Shown here piece by piece: positions 9,942 to 18,313 of a DNA stretch of 64,000 nt. The stretch is from AP-15 sp963772295 (GTDB lineage Bacteria > Pseudomonadota > Alphaproteobacteria > ATCC43930 > CGMCC-115725): positions 682,001 through 746,000 of the forward strand of contig CAVYWO010000020.1 in NCBI GenBank assembly GCA_963772295.1, in the 5' to 3' direction. Below the pieces are notes generated by a model that was not told where the DNA came from, searched no databases, and saw nothing but the letters and a program-made list of their open reading frames with translations. The first letter of the stretch is position 1; each line of letters starts with the position of its first letter. A program made the position numbers and the translations under genes.

Positions 9942-10067
9942 TTCCTCCTCGCGATCGAATCCCGCAGCCGCGATGCGGCCAGATCGATATCTCGTTTTGC
10001 TGTCCGACGTGTCTTCTTCTGAAATGCGTGCAGAACGTAAGCTAGTTGCCTATCGCGGCACGCAGCG
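9938..10067 (-). pseudogene. 3' remnant of a HigB/Gp49-type toxin gene
   Basis: The minus-strand frame ending at the TGA 9940-9938 reads LAYVLHAFQKKTRRTAKRDI followed by DLAASRLRDSIARR. The motif Y-V-L-H-A-F-Q-K-K-T is the C-terminal hallmark of phage-derived Gp49-like/HigB toxins. Only about 40 codons remain. An in-frame stop occurs just inside the insertion sequence border (10073), and no N-terminal part is found on the far side of the element. The active toxin is lost, probably through the IS insertion or an earlier deletion. Confidence 0.75.
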
Positions 10068-10072
10068 AATTC

Positions 10073-11760
10073 TTAAACCTAAAAAGCGCAGTTCGCGCGG
10101 CTCGGTAGGAAGGGGAGATTTGATATAATTGGGCATGTCGAATGAGAATTCTGCCTCAGACTGTCCACCCGGCGGGTGAGCTACCTATGGTTGCGGGGGA
10201 ATTTGCCGACGGCCCGGTGGTGGTCGACACATACGCGGGACCGGTGCGGGTTGAGTGGGATGCAGATGCTGCGGTAACGCCGCTCGGCCACTTGGCTTTT
10301 TTTGCCGAATACTTGAAGCTGAGCGGGCGGTTTGAGGCGCTGCTGGCGGATTGTCCGCTGGTCTACACGAGCGGCAACGCGCCGGCGGTGCGCGACGTGA
10401 TCGGCACGGCGGTGCTGGGCATCCTGGCCGGACATTGGCGCTACGCGCATCTGACGGCGCTGCGGGGCGATTCGGTCAGTGCGGCGCTGTTGGGGATGAG
10501 CCGAGTGGTCAGCGAGGACGCGGTGCGTCGCGGCTTTGCCAAGATCGATGCGGCGGCGGGCGAGGCTTGGCTGCATCGGCATCTGAAGGACACGGTGGAG
10601 CCGCTGCTCAGCACGCCGTGGATCCTGGATTGCGACACCACGGTCAAGCCGCTCTACGGGCATCAGGAGGGGGCGGTTGTGGGCTACAACCCGCACAAGC
10701 CGGGGCGCCCGTCGCACGCCTATCACGCGTTCCAGATCTGTGGGGCTCGTCTGGCGCTGGACGTGGTGGTAAGGCCGGGAAACGAGCACACCTCCAAGCA
10801 TTCCGAGCCGCATCTGTGGGGGCTGCTGGAGCCGCTGCCGCGGGGGTGCTGGCCCGATTTTGTGCGCGGCGACAAGAACTGGGGCAACGAGCGCAACATG
10901 GCGCGGTGCGAGCAGGAAGGCATGCCTTATCTGTTCAAGCTGCGCCTGACGAGCGGGGTCAAGCGCGGCATCGAAAAGATGATGGGGCGCGGCGGCTGGG
11001 TGGATGCCGGGCAAGGCTGGCAAGGTCATGAAGCGCAACTGCGCCTGCAGGGCTGGGGTCGCTCGCGGCGCGTCGTCATGCTGCGCCGGCGCTTGCCGCA
11101 GAGCTTGGCGGTGACGGTTTCGCGCGACAACGACCAAGCCGATCTGTTCTGGACCGGCACCAAGTCGGGCGCCGAGATCTGGGAGTTTGCCGTGCTGGTC
11201 ACCTCGGTGGATTTGGAAATTCGCGCGCTCGCCCAACTCTATCGCGACCGCGCCGACAGCGAGAACCCGTTCGACGAGTTGAAGAACCAGTGGGGCTGGG
11301 CGGGGTTCACGACATCGGACCTGACGCGCTGCCAGATCATGGCTCGGCTGATCGCCCTGGTCTACAATTGGTGGACGCTGTACGTGCGTCTGTCCGACCC
11401 CGATCATCACCACGAAGCGCTGACCACCCGTTCCCTGCTGCTCAACGCGGTGGCGCGACAGACCCGGCATGCCGGCCAGACCCGCCTGACGGTGACCTCC
11501 AGCCACGGTCGCCGCGAGCATGCGAGAATGGCTCTGCTAAGGATTGCCAGGTTCTTCGCTACGCTTCGGAAAACTGCGGAGCAGTTGACCGATGCCCAAA
11601 GATGGGCCTGTATCCTCAGGGAAGCCCTGCAAAAGTATCTTCGCGGCCAAAAACCACGGCCGCCGCCAGTTTTACTGCCGGCCTGAGACTACCACCCAAG
11701 GTTGAACAGCGGTGACGCGGCGGCTGGTGAGCCGCCCGCAACAGCCGGATTTAGGTTAAA
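10073..11760 (+). mobile_element. IS4-superfamily insertion sequence, about 1.69 kb
   Basis: The element carries one transposase gene. The left end begins TTAAACCTAAAAAGCGC and the right end, read inward, TTTAACCTAAATCCGGC; 12 of 17 bases match as terminal inverted repeats. Both ends are flanked by the direct repeat AATTC (10068-10072 and 11761-11765), a plausible 5-bp target duplication. That size suits IS1380 or IS1634 type elements within the IS4 superfamily. It separates a truncated toxin gene from a liv remnant. A TATAAT box at 10124-10129 inside the left end probably serves the transposase. Confidence 0.85.
10142..11686 (+). CDS. DDE transposase, IS4 superfamily
   Basis: A 514-residue transposase that looks intact. 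The catalytic acidic residues are visible as LDCDTTVKPLYG (first Asp), FVRGDKNWGNE (second Asp) and the YREK signature Y-x2-R-x3-E-x6-K in YRDRADSENPFDELK (Glu). The C-terminus has the helical region LRKTAEQLTDAQRW. The ATG at 10142 lies only some 12 bases from a TATAAT box (10124-10129), so translation may instead start at the ATG at 10187. It would catalyse cut-and-paste transposition of the surrounding element. Confidence 0.92.
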   Translation: MRILPQTVHPAGELPMVAGEFADGPVVVDTYAGPVRVEWDADAAVTPLGHLAFFAEYLKLSGRFEALLADCPLVYTSGNAPAVRDVIGTAVLGILAGHWRYAHLTALRGDSVSAALLGMSRVVSEDAVRRGFAKIDAAAGEAWLHRHLKDTVEPLLSTPWILDCDTTVKPLYGHQEGAVVGYNPHKPGRPSHAYHAFQICGARLALDVVVRPGNEHTSKHSEPHLWGLLEPLPRGCWPDFVRGDKNWGNERNMARCEQEGMPYLFKLRLTSGVKRGIEKMMGRGGWVDAGQGWQGHEAQLRLQGWGRSRRVVMLRRRLPQSLAVTVSRDNDQADLFWTGTKSGAEIWEFAVLVTSVDLEIRALAQLYRDRADSENPFDELKNQWGWAGFTTSDLTRCQIMARLIALVYNWWTLYVRLSDPDHHHEALTTRSLLLNAVARQTRHAGQTRLTVTSSHGRREHARMALLRIARFFATLRKTAEQLTDAQRWACILREALQKYLRGQKPRPPPVLLPA

Positions 11761-11814
11761 AATTCAGGAAATCGGCCCGCGGCATTTGAGGCTCCTCTCC
11801 GGTGAGCTTGAAAA

Positions 11815-11915
11815 TCATGACTTCGGCTAGACCTCGACCACTTTCGGATTGCGCTGGATCTCGGCCGGCGGCGCGTCGGCTCCGCGCTCTACCGCGAAAT
11901 CCCATTCTCTGCCAT
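11815..11915 (-). pseudogene. Fused remnant: binding-protein 5' end joined to livG 3' end
   Basis: On the minus strand the ATG at 11915 opens MAENGISR, identical to the intact binding protein, then hits TAG where the intact gene has TCG. After about 17 codons the sequence jumps (near 11862) to AEIQRNPKVVEV, the tail of LivG, where a second TAG replaces a Tyr codon before the aligned TGA (11817-11815). In the intact locus the same two genes are adjacent in the same order. A single internal deletion of a duplicated binding-protein/livG pair explains this chimera. The upstream duplicated leader extends to about 12060. Confidence 0.8.
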
Positions 11916-12060
11916 CTCTCCGTGTACTCCCTGTTTCTGGGCAGGATTCGTCCCACCATCCGAACCGCCGGAACGCGCATCCTATGCCCGGTCCTGACGC
12001 TCGAAAAGACGCCGCTTGGGCGCGGCTGCGAAAATCGTTGCCGGCGATCGCAGCCAAGTT
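11866..12060. repeat. Copy B of the duplicated liv binding-protein 5' region
   Basis: Direct repeat of 8601-8780 covering the first 17 codons and leader of the binding-protein gene. The core around the start codon is near identical; divergence and small indels accumulate upstream. It ends shortly before the RcnA-like gene, so it may also supply or disrupt that gene's 5' region. Confidence 0.85.
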
Positions 12061-12148
12061 AGGTTGCACCGTGCGACGGGGTTTTGTTTCGGCCACGCTG
12101 GCATAGCAGGGGCGTGTGTGTAACGGCTTAGGTGGGTGGCGGCGGCGC

Positions 12149-12934
12149 ATGCTGTTCTACATTCTCTCCAGCTTCTGGGCCGGCGCCGTGCACGCCGCTA
12201 CGCCCGGACACGGCAAGACGATCGCTGCGGCCTATATCGTGGGCGCGCGCGGCAAACCAATCGACGCGCTCATTCTCGGCATCTTCGTTACCCTCTCGCA
12301 CACGAGCGGCATCGTACTGGTCGGGCTGCTGGCTTCCCTCGGCTCCGCGTGGCTCCGCCCACAGCGGATCGAGGCGTATCTCGCGCTCGGCATGGGCGTC
12401 CTGGTCATCGCCCTCGGCCTGTGGATGCTCTGGACCCAGCGCGAATTGCTGGCCCTCGCCATGGGGGAACCGGGCGCAGCGAGCGGCGGACATTCGCACG
12501 CGCATGATCGCGGCCAGGATCGCGATCACACGCATGCCGAGGACACCGGCTGGCACAGCCACGGCTGGGGAACCCATCCCGCCCACCGGGTGGATTTGGT
12601 AACGGATCGTCGGCCGAAACTGGCGGTGTTGCTCGCGCTCGGCATTGCCGGCGGAGTGCTGCCCGATCCCAGCGCGCTCGCGCTGCTGCTCGCCGCGCTG
12701 TCCAGCGGCAAGGTGCTGCTCGGGCTGACCACCGTGCTGGTGTTCAGCGTCGGCTTTGCCATGACTTTGGTGGTCGTCGGTATCGCCGCGGCGATGGTCG
12801 GTCAGCGTGTACTCGACTGGTTCAGCAGCATCTGGGCCATGCGGCTGCAGATCGCAACGACCCTGCTCATTCTCGGGATGGGCGTGGTGCTGACGGCGAA
12901 GGCCGCTTCCCGGATGGCGGCGTTGCCGGTGTAG
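12149..12934 (+). CDS. NicO/RcnA-type nickel/cobalt efflux protein
   Basis: About 261 residues from the ATG at 12149; the frame is open from a GTG at 12116. The motif HAATPGHGKTIAAAYIVGARG near the N-terminus is diagnostic of the NicO/RcnA family. The next helix contains TLSHTSGIVLVGLLASL. A cytoplasmic loop at about residues 112-140 is packed with His and Asp (GHSHAHDRGQDRDHTHAED), the metal-binding loop. The C-terminal half has LGIAGGVLPDPSALALLLAAL and two further spans. It probably exports Ni2+/Co2+. The beginning abuts the duplicated liv leader and has no clear ribosome binding site, so N-terminal truncation is possible. Confidence 0.8.
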   Translation: MLFYILSSFWAGAVHAATPGHGKTIAAAYIVGARGKPIDALILGIFVTLSHTSGIVLVGLLASLGSAWLRPQRIEAYLALGMGVLVIALGLWMLWTQRELLALAMGEPGAASGGHSHAHDRGQDRDHTHAEDTGWHSHGWGTHPAHRVDLVTDRRPKLAVLLALGIAGGVLPDPSALALLLAALSSGKVLLGLTTVLVFSVGFAMTLVVVGIAAAMVGQRVLDWFSSIWAMRLQIATTLLILGMGVVLTAKAASRMAALPV

Positions 12935-12950
12935 CGAGGTGTGTCTTCGT

Positions 12951-13396
12951 TCACTCGCGCGCGAAACGAGCCGGCAGCATGCCGACATAGCCGTGGATGT
13001 CGGCATACCAGACATTGCCGGAGGCATCGATGGTGACGCCGAACGGGCGCGCATCATTGCGCGGCAGCGAGATGCTTTGGATCACCCCGTCGCGCCGCCG
13101 CCCCAGCAGCGCAGTATGCCGAACCAAACGCTGCCGTCGGCCCCCACCGCCAACCCGCTCGGCGGCGAAGCGGGGCGGCCGATGTCGAATTCCGCAAATT
13201 TGCCGCCCCGCCAGCGGCCAATACTATTGGTCCAGAACTCGATGAACCACACCGCGCCATCCGGGCCCAGCGCGACATCCGTCGGCACTGCGCCGTCGCG
13301 CGGTATGTCGAAGGTCTCGATCCGCCCCTTGCGATCGATTTGCAAGAACCGCTCGCGCTGATTGCCCAGGAGGCGGGCTTTGCCGATCAGAGCCAT
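12951..13396 (-). pseudogene. Broken streptogramin (virginiamycin B) lyase-like beta-propeller fragment
   Basis: Minus-strand frame from about 13396 reads FDIPRDGAVPTDVALGPDG, VWFIEFWTNSIGRW and SGLAVGADGSVWF, repeated blades of a Vgb-type propeller. Near 13105-13115 the frame changes. The next frame continues IQSISLPRNDARPFGVTIDA and GNVWYADIHGYVGMLPARF to the TGA at 12951-12953. At least one indel therefore splits it, and only about 145 codons remain of a family usually near 300. The 5' end runs into an AraC fragment on the opposite strand. Vgb-like propellers open lactone-type bonds or act as sugar lactonases. This copy is not functional as sequenced. Confidence 0.75.
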
Positions 13397-13462
13397 CTGA
13401 CATCGATCTTTCGCCGCGAGATCGGCGTGACGCCTGGCCGCTTCCGCGCTGCATCGGCATAA
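13349..13462 (+). pseudogene. C-terminal fragment of an AraC-family regulator
   Basis: Plus-strand frame ending at the TAA 13460-13462 reads LALIAQEAGFADQSHLTSIF followed by RREIGVTPGRFR. This is the second helix-turn-helix and terminal signature of AraC/XylS regulators. No N-terminal half is present: upstream in the same frame the DNA belongs to the antisense propeller fragment. It is a junction scar of about 37 codons, with no predicted function. Confidence 0.75.
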
Positions 13463-13525
13463 GCGGGCCGTTTGGCTAAAAGTATCGGCTATAAATCTAA
13501 ACCAAAAATATTTGAAATTTTTCGA

Positions 13526-13870
13526 TCAGGCGATCTGGCTGAGCTTATCGGTCGGGTAGGCGAGGATGGTGGCCACTCGGCCGGTATCCCGATCCGAGTA
13601 AACGAATGCCGGTCCGTCGATGCGATAGCGGCCCTCCCAACCGATGGCGAAGGTGGTATCGGTTTCTTCGATGTGGATCGGTTCGCTCGCGCCGTCTCGA
13701 GCCAGCCTTGCTGCGAGTTGATCGGCGGGGTCGAGCAGCCAGGCATCACCGGTTTCGGTAGAGAACAGGACCAGCTGACCAATACTGACGATGCGGCTGT
13801 CGTAGTCTGCTGCCCGGCGCTGAATATACCGCACCTCGTCGGCCAGGCGAAAACTCCTGCCCTCGACCAT
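13526..13870 (-). CDS. Hypothetical protein of 114 residues
   Basis: I do not recognise the family, but the product looks like a real globular protein: VRYIQRRAADYDSRIVSIGQ, LVLFSTETGDAWLLDPADQ, IHIEETDTTFAIGWEGRYRI, VYSDRDTGRVATILAYP. The ATG at 13870 is preferred; an earlier ATG at 13945 would overlap the start of the divergent gene at 13932. No signal peptide or membrane span is seen. The 60-base gap between the two divergent starts would hold both promoters. Confidence 0.55.
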   Translation of the reverse strand: MVEGRSFRLADEVRYIQRRAADYDSRIVSIGQLVLFSTETGDAWLLDPADQLAARLARDGASEPIHIEETDTTFAIGWEGRYRIDGPAFVYSDRDTGRVATILAYPTDKLSQIA

Positions 13871-13931
13871 CCGCGTGCCCGATCCACGCCTGATGGGTTT
13901 TCGACCCCGAGCGAGCCTCGCGGAGTTTGCC

Positions 13932-14841
13932 ATGGAATTGTTCACCGAGCTGTTTGGCGATCTTCTGGCATTCGTCTACCACTGTTTCGACCGCATTGTC
14001 ATTTACGGTTACCTCAGCGGCCTGTCGCGGCCCGAGCAGGTGGTTCACTTCTTCCGTCAAATCGTTGGCGTCCCGGCGGTCGACAAGGAGATCCTGAGCC
14101 AACGCACCGCCGACTACCAGGCCTGGGTGGAAGCCTTCGCCCGCAATCATCGCCTGCCGATCGAATGGGCTGAAAAGGGGGTGCGCAAGGAAGACCATGT
14201 CCTGCCCTGGCAACGCCGCATGGCAAGGGCCGATACCTACGGCGTCTACTTCATCTTCAAGAGCATGGAGCAGGGAGCCACCTTTCGCGTCACCGTGCCG
14301 AAATACCCGAGCCAGGATCCAAATTATCGCATCCTGGCCCACCAGCGCAGCCGCTTCACGCACTACTATTTCTACATCCGCGATAAGGTTCTCGGACCGA
14401 TGGTGATGCGGGTGGCCTCGTTCTTCCCGTTCCAGACCACCTATTACCTCAACGGCCACAGTTTCAAGCGGAATTTTCCCATCTGCCGTCCGCGAGCGGT
14501 TTCAAACCATCACCAGCCGCTTCGTCGGTTTCCAAGCGCAATGGCTCAACGTCCACGTCGACTTCCCGCTGCTGCAGCGCCTCGCCCTGCCGATCACCGT
14601 TGGTGCGGTTCGCTACCCCCGGCATCAAGCTTCACGACCCCCGCATCATCCGCCTTCTCGAGGTCCTCCTGAGGTCGCACTGCTCTTCCTGTTCTTCCAC
14701 AAGCGACTCTGTGGGCCGCTCGCCAACAGCCCCTTGCACCACCGCCCGCACAGCCATCACCAGCCGGCCAGCAAACTCGAAGCCGCCTACCACCGCGCCG
14801 ACAAAGCCATTCAACAGATCGTCGACCTGCTCGCCGATTGA
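13932..14841 (+). pseudogene. Deleted and frameshifted copy of a large conserved protein
   Basis: The ATG at 13932 opens MELFTELFGDLLAFVYHCF and runs about 185 codons to TTYYLNGHSF, then abruptly to KRNFPIC. The frame then changes: RERFQTITSRFVGFQAQWLN and VDFPLLQRLALPITVGAVRY. A further change gives GIKLHDPRIIRLLEVLL, then EVALLFLFFHKRLCGPLAN, ending KAIQQIVDLLAD at the TGA 14839-14841. I recall full-length relatives of roughly 500-600 residues with the same order and a winged-helix-like C-terminal region. Here internal blocks are missing at two points and several frameshifts are needed. Function unknown. Confidence 0.65.
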
Positions 14842-15547
14842 CCCCGTCGGTATTTGTTCAACTCTTTTTATCTAGGATTTCACGGAGCTAGAATTTAATC
14901 TTCCCAGCTCCGCCGAAAACTACAAAACCACAGGTTCGCCGGCCGGTCCCACCGACTGGATCTCTCGTTGCAATCCGCCGTTGCTCAACCCCCGAAGAGC
15001 CGATTTTTGCGCCGAAAAGTAGCTATAATCCTGCTGGCGAAGAATAAGCTTCATGCCCGGATATTGGACGAGATCAGTACGTTTCTCACGACCCATATCA
15101 AACAGAAACTGGGTGAGAATTTCCTAACTATGGAGTTTGCGAGAAGCGCTGCCTCCGAAGGATAATAATTGGATGTTAGCCCGGTCCACATGGCCGCCCA
15201 ACTGCCGCACTCTCCCTGGCGGCTACTGCCACAAAAGGTCTGGGGGATATTGGATACGGGATATTGGGCTCCGGATCCCGACAAGAATGAGGTTAAGAAG
15301 TTTGGCGGCGGGGGTCCAGAGCGCAAAAAACTCGAAACAGTGCAGGAGACTGTCCCCAATGAAAGAAAGATGCGTGGTGGGTCTGGCGCCGGAAATGCGA
15401 GGTATCCGATTGGGCCCAGAGTTTGTAGCTCGTGTGATCCTTGACACGGGTAATGTCGGGAACCAGGCCGAAATAAAACAACTTTGCAGTGCGTCTGGCC
15501 AAAGCCGTGGACGGCGCACGCGGGCGCGATAGCGCGACGCAACCGGG
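14842..15547. other. About 700 bases with no supported gene
   Basis: The segment between the pseudogene and the mutS stop is less GC-rich than its surroundings. It holds only short frames without family resemblance. A GGGATATTGG decamer occurs twice 14 bases apart (15244 and 15258). No tRNA, hairpin terminator or mobile-element end was identified. It may be residue of the decayed island to its left. Confidence 0.4.
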
Positions 15548-18274
15548 TTAAGGCTCGCCGGCAGCTAGCGCCGCCTTCAGCCGGTAGAGGAGTTCGAGCG
15601 CTTCGCGCGGGCTCAAGTCGTCGGGCCGGACCTCGCGCACCAGTGCAAGGGCCGCGGATTTGCGAGGCGGCGGCGCGGCGGGCCGGCGGACGGCGCCGAA
15701 CAGCGGCAGATCGTCGGCGAGCCGGGCGAGCGCCCCGCCCTCTTCGCCCTTTTCGAGGAGCTCCAGCACCTCCTCGGCGCGCGCCGTGACGTTTTTCGGC
15801 AACCCGGCGAGCTTGGCCACATGGATGCCGTAGGAGCGGTCGGCGGTGCCGGGCGCGACCTCGTGCAGAAAGACCACGTCGCCCTGCCACTCCTTGACCC
15901 GCATCGCATGGCAGGAAAGCGCCGGCAGCTTGGCGGCGAGTGCCGTCAATTCATGGTAATGCGTCGCGAAGAGGGTGCGGCAGCGATTGATTTCGTGCAG
16001 GTGCTCGAGGCAGGCCCAGGCGATCGACAGCCCGTCGAATGTCGCCGTACCGCGGCCGATCTCGTCGAGGATGACAAAGGCCTTGGGCCCGGCCTGGTTC
16101 AGGATCGCTGCGGTCTCGACCATCTCGACCATGAACGTGGAGCGGCCGCGGGCCAGATCGTCGGCGGCGCCGACCCGGCTGAACAGCCGGTCGACGATGC
16201 CGATGCGGGCCGATCGGGCCGGCACGTAGGAGCCCGCCTGCGCCAGGATCGCGATCAGCGCGTTCTGCCGCAAGAAGGTGCTCTTGCCGGCCATGTTCGG
16301 GCCGGTGACGAGCCAAATGCGGTCGTCCGCCAGGACGCAGTCGTTGGCGACGAAGCCGCCGCCCCCGCCCTCGGCGGCAAGCGCCGTTTCGACCGTCGGG
16401 TGGCGCCCGCCGGCGATCTCGAAGCCGGTGCCGCTTTCGACCACTGGCCGCACCCAGCCGCCCTCGGCGGCGCGCTCGGCCAATGCCGCCGCCAGATCGA
16501 GTGCGGCGAGTGCCGCCGCCGCCGCGGCGATCTCGGTGCGGCGGGTCATCACCTCGGCGACGAGATCTTCCCAGAGCCGCAATTCGAGCGCCAGCGCCCG
16601 CTCGGCGGCGCCGGTGATCCGGGTTTCGAGATCGGCGAGCTCGGCGGTGGTATAGCGCCGCGCGCCGGCCATCGTCTGGCGATGGATGAATTCCGGGCCG
16701 AGCTTCGCGGCGTGGTTCGCCGGCACCTCGAGGTAGTACCCGATCACGTTGTTGTGCCGGATCTTGAGGGCGCCGATCCCGCTCTCTTCGGCGTAGCGCG
16801 CCTGCAATTGAGCGACCAGCCGCCGGCTCTCGTCGCGCAACTGGCGGCACTCGTCGAGCTCGTTCGCATAGCCCGCGGCGATGAACCCGCCATCGCGCGC
16901 GAAGAGCGGCAATTCGGCGGCGAGCGCGCGGGTCAGCCGGTCGACGAGCGCCGCGTGCTCGCCGAGCCCGCGCCCTGCCTCGGCGAGCCGCAGCGGCAAC
17001 GGGACGAGGCCCGGCTCGGCCAGCATTTGCCGAAGGCTCGCGGTCTCGCCCAGCGACTGGCGCAACGCCGCGAGATCGCGTGGGCCGCCGCGCCCGAGGC
17101 TCAATCGCGTCAAGGCCCGCTCGAGGTCGGGGCAGTGCCGCAACCGCGCGCGCAACGCCGCCGCCAGCTCGGCACGATCGAGCAAAAAGCCGACCGCGTC
17201 GAGGCGGGCCGCGATCGCCGCGGGGTCGGTCAGGGGTGCTGCGAGATGCTCGGCCAAGAGCCGCGCCCCGGCCGCGGTGACGGTGCGGTCGATCGTCGCC
17301 AGCAAGCTGCCGCGGCGCTCGCCGGAGAGGCTCGCTGACAATTCGAGATTGCGCCGGGTCGCCGCGTCGATCTGCATGACCGATCCCGGTGACACGCGCC
17401 GCGGCGGTTCGAGATGCGGCGCTCGGCCCTGCTGGGTGAGGCCGACATAATCGACGAGCGCGCCCGCCGCGGCGATTTCCGCCCGCCCGAAATTGCCGAA
17501 GCCGTCAAGGGCGCCGACCCCATAGAATGCTTCGAGGCGCCGGCGCGCCGCGTCGCTATCGAACCGGGCATTGGCAAGCGGCGTCAGGGCCGGCTTCCGT
17601 TGGGCGAACAGCTCGAACCAGGCCGGGCGGGTCAACAGCCGCTCGGGCAGCACAATCTCGCCGGGAGAGAGGCGTGCGAGATCGCCGGCCAGGGCCGCTT
17701 CGCTGGTCGGGGCGAGGGCAAAGCTGCCGGTCGACAGATCGAGCCAGGCGAGGCCCAATTGGCCGCCGGCCTCGGCGAGACACGCGAGATAGTTGTGCCG
17801 ACGGGCGTCGAGCAACCCCTCCTCGGTCAGGGTGCCGGCGGTCACCACCCGGACCACGGCGCGGCGCAGCGGCCCCTTGGCGCCGCGCCGCCGAGCTTCG
17901 GCCGGATCCTCGATCTGCTCGCAAATCGCCACCTTGAACCCGGCGCGGATCAGTCGGGAAAGATAGGTATCGGCGGCATGAACCGGCACGCCGCACATCG
18001 GGATATCGCCGCCCTCGTGGCGGCCGCGCTTGGTCAAGGCGATGTCGAGCGCCTGCGAGGCGGCGACCGCGTCGTCGAAGAACAGCTCGAAGAAGTCGCC
18101 CATCCGGAAAAACAGGAGGCAGCCCGGATGGGCGGCTTTGATCTTGTGATATTGTGCCATGACCGGCGATGCCCCAAAGGCGGGGGCGTCGGGGCGGGCG
18201 GGTTCGGTCATCTCGGGCGCGGCGGCGATGGGCTGATTGACGTCAATCAAGCTAAGACGCGCGGCTTCGGTCAT
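15548..18274 (-). CDS. mutS: DNA mismatch repair protein MutS
   Basis: About 908 residues, the normal bacterial MutS length. The mismatch-recognition motif is RMGDFFELFFDDA (Phe-x-Glu retained, Phe in place of the usual Tyr). The clamp and lever domains follow. The ATPase domain starts near residue 645 with GPNMAGKST, then RGRSTFMVEMVETAAIL, Walker B FVILDEIGRGTATFDG and the switch FATHYHEL. MutS recognises mispairs and recruits MutL in methyl-directed or nick-directed repair. The start is taken as ATG 18274 (MTEAARLSL); an alternative is ATG 18211. The frame stays open upstream without similarity and would overlap the divergent gene at 18314. Confidence 0.96.
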   Translation of the reverse strand: MTEAARLSLIDVNQPIAAAPEMTEPARPDAPAFGASPVMAQYHKIKAAHPGCLLFFRMGDFFELFFDDAVAASQALDIALTKRGRHEGGDIPMCGVPVHAADTYLSRLIRAGFKVAICEQIEDPAEARRRGAKGPLRRAVVRVVTAGTLTEEGLLDARRHNYLACLAEAGGQLGLAWLDLSTGSFALAPTSEAALAGDLARLSPGEIVLPERLLTRPAWFELFAQRKPALTPLANARFDSDAARRRLEAFYGVGALDGFGNFGRAEIAAAGALVDYVGLTQQGRAPHLEPPRRVSPGSVMQIDAATRRNLELSASLSGERRGSLLATIDRTVTAAGARLLAEHLAAPLTDPAAIAARLDAVGFLLDRAELAAALRARLRHCPDLERALTRLSLGRGGPRDLAALRQSLGETASLRQMLAEPGLVPLPLRLAEAGRGLGEHAALVDRLTRALAAELPLFARDGGFIAAGYANELDECRQLRDESRRLVAQLQARYAEESGIGALKIRHNNVIGYYLEVPANHAAKLGPEFIHRQTMAGARRYTTAELADLETRITGAAERALALELRLWEDLVAEVMTRRTEIAAAAAALAALDLAAALAERAAEGGWVRPVVESGTGFEIAGGRHPTVETALAAEGGGGGFVANDCVLADDRIWLVTGPNMAGKSTFLRQNALIAILAQAGSYVPARSARIGIVDRLFSRVGAADDLARGRSTFMVEMVETAAILNQAGPKAFVILDEIGRGTATFDGLSIAWACLEHLHEINRCRTLFATHYHELTALAAKLPALSCHAMRVKEWQGDVVFLHEVAPGTADRSYGIHVAKLAGLPKNVTARAEEVLELLEKGEEGGALARLADDLPLFGAVRRPAAPPPRKSAALALVREVRPDDLSPREALELLYRLKAALAAGEP

Positions 18275-18313
18275 TGGTGCCGGGATTTGCGGTGATGACA
18301 AGGGAGCACGACG

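Noticed and set aside
15241..15300. Possible CRISPR or regular repeat array from the repeated GGGATATTGG
   Set aside because: Only two copies 14 bases apart, with no spacers and no cas genes.
15821..17338. Open frame of about 505 codons on the plus strand inside mutS
   Set aside because: It is antisense to the MutS ATPase and clamp regions, is Arg/Ala rich and shows no family motif. Long antisense frames are expected in GC-rich coding DNA.
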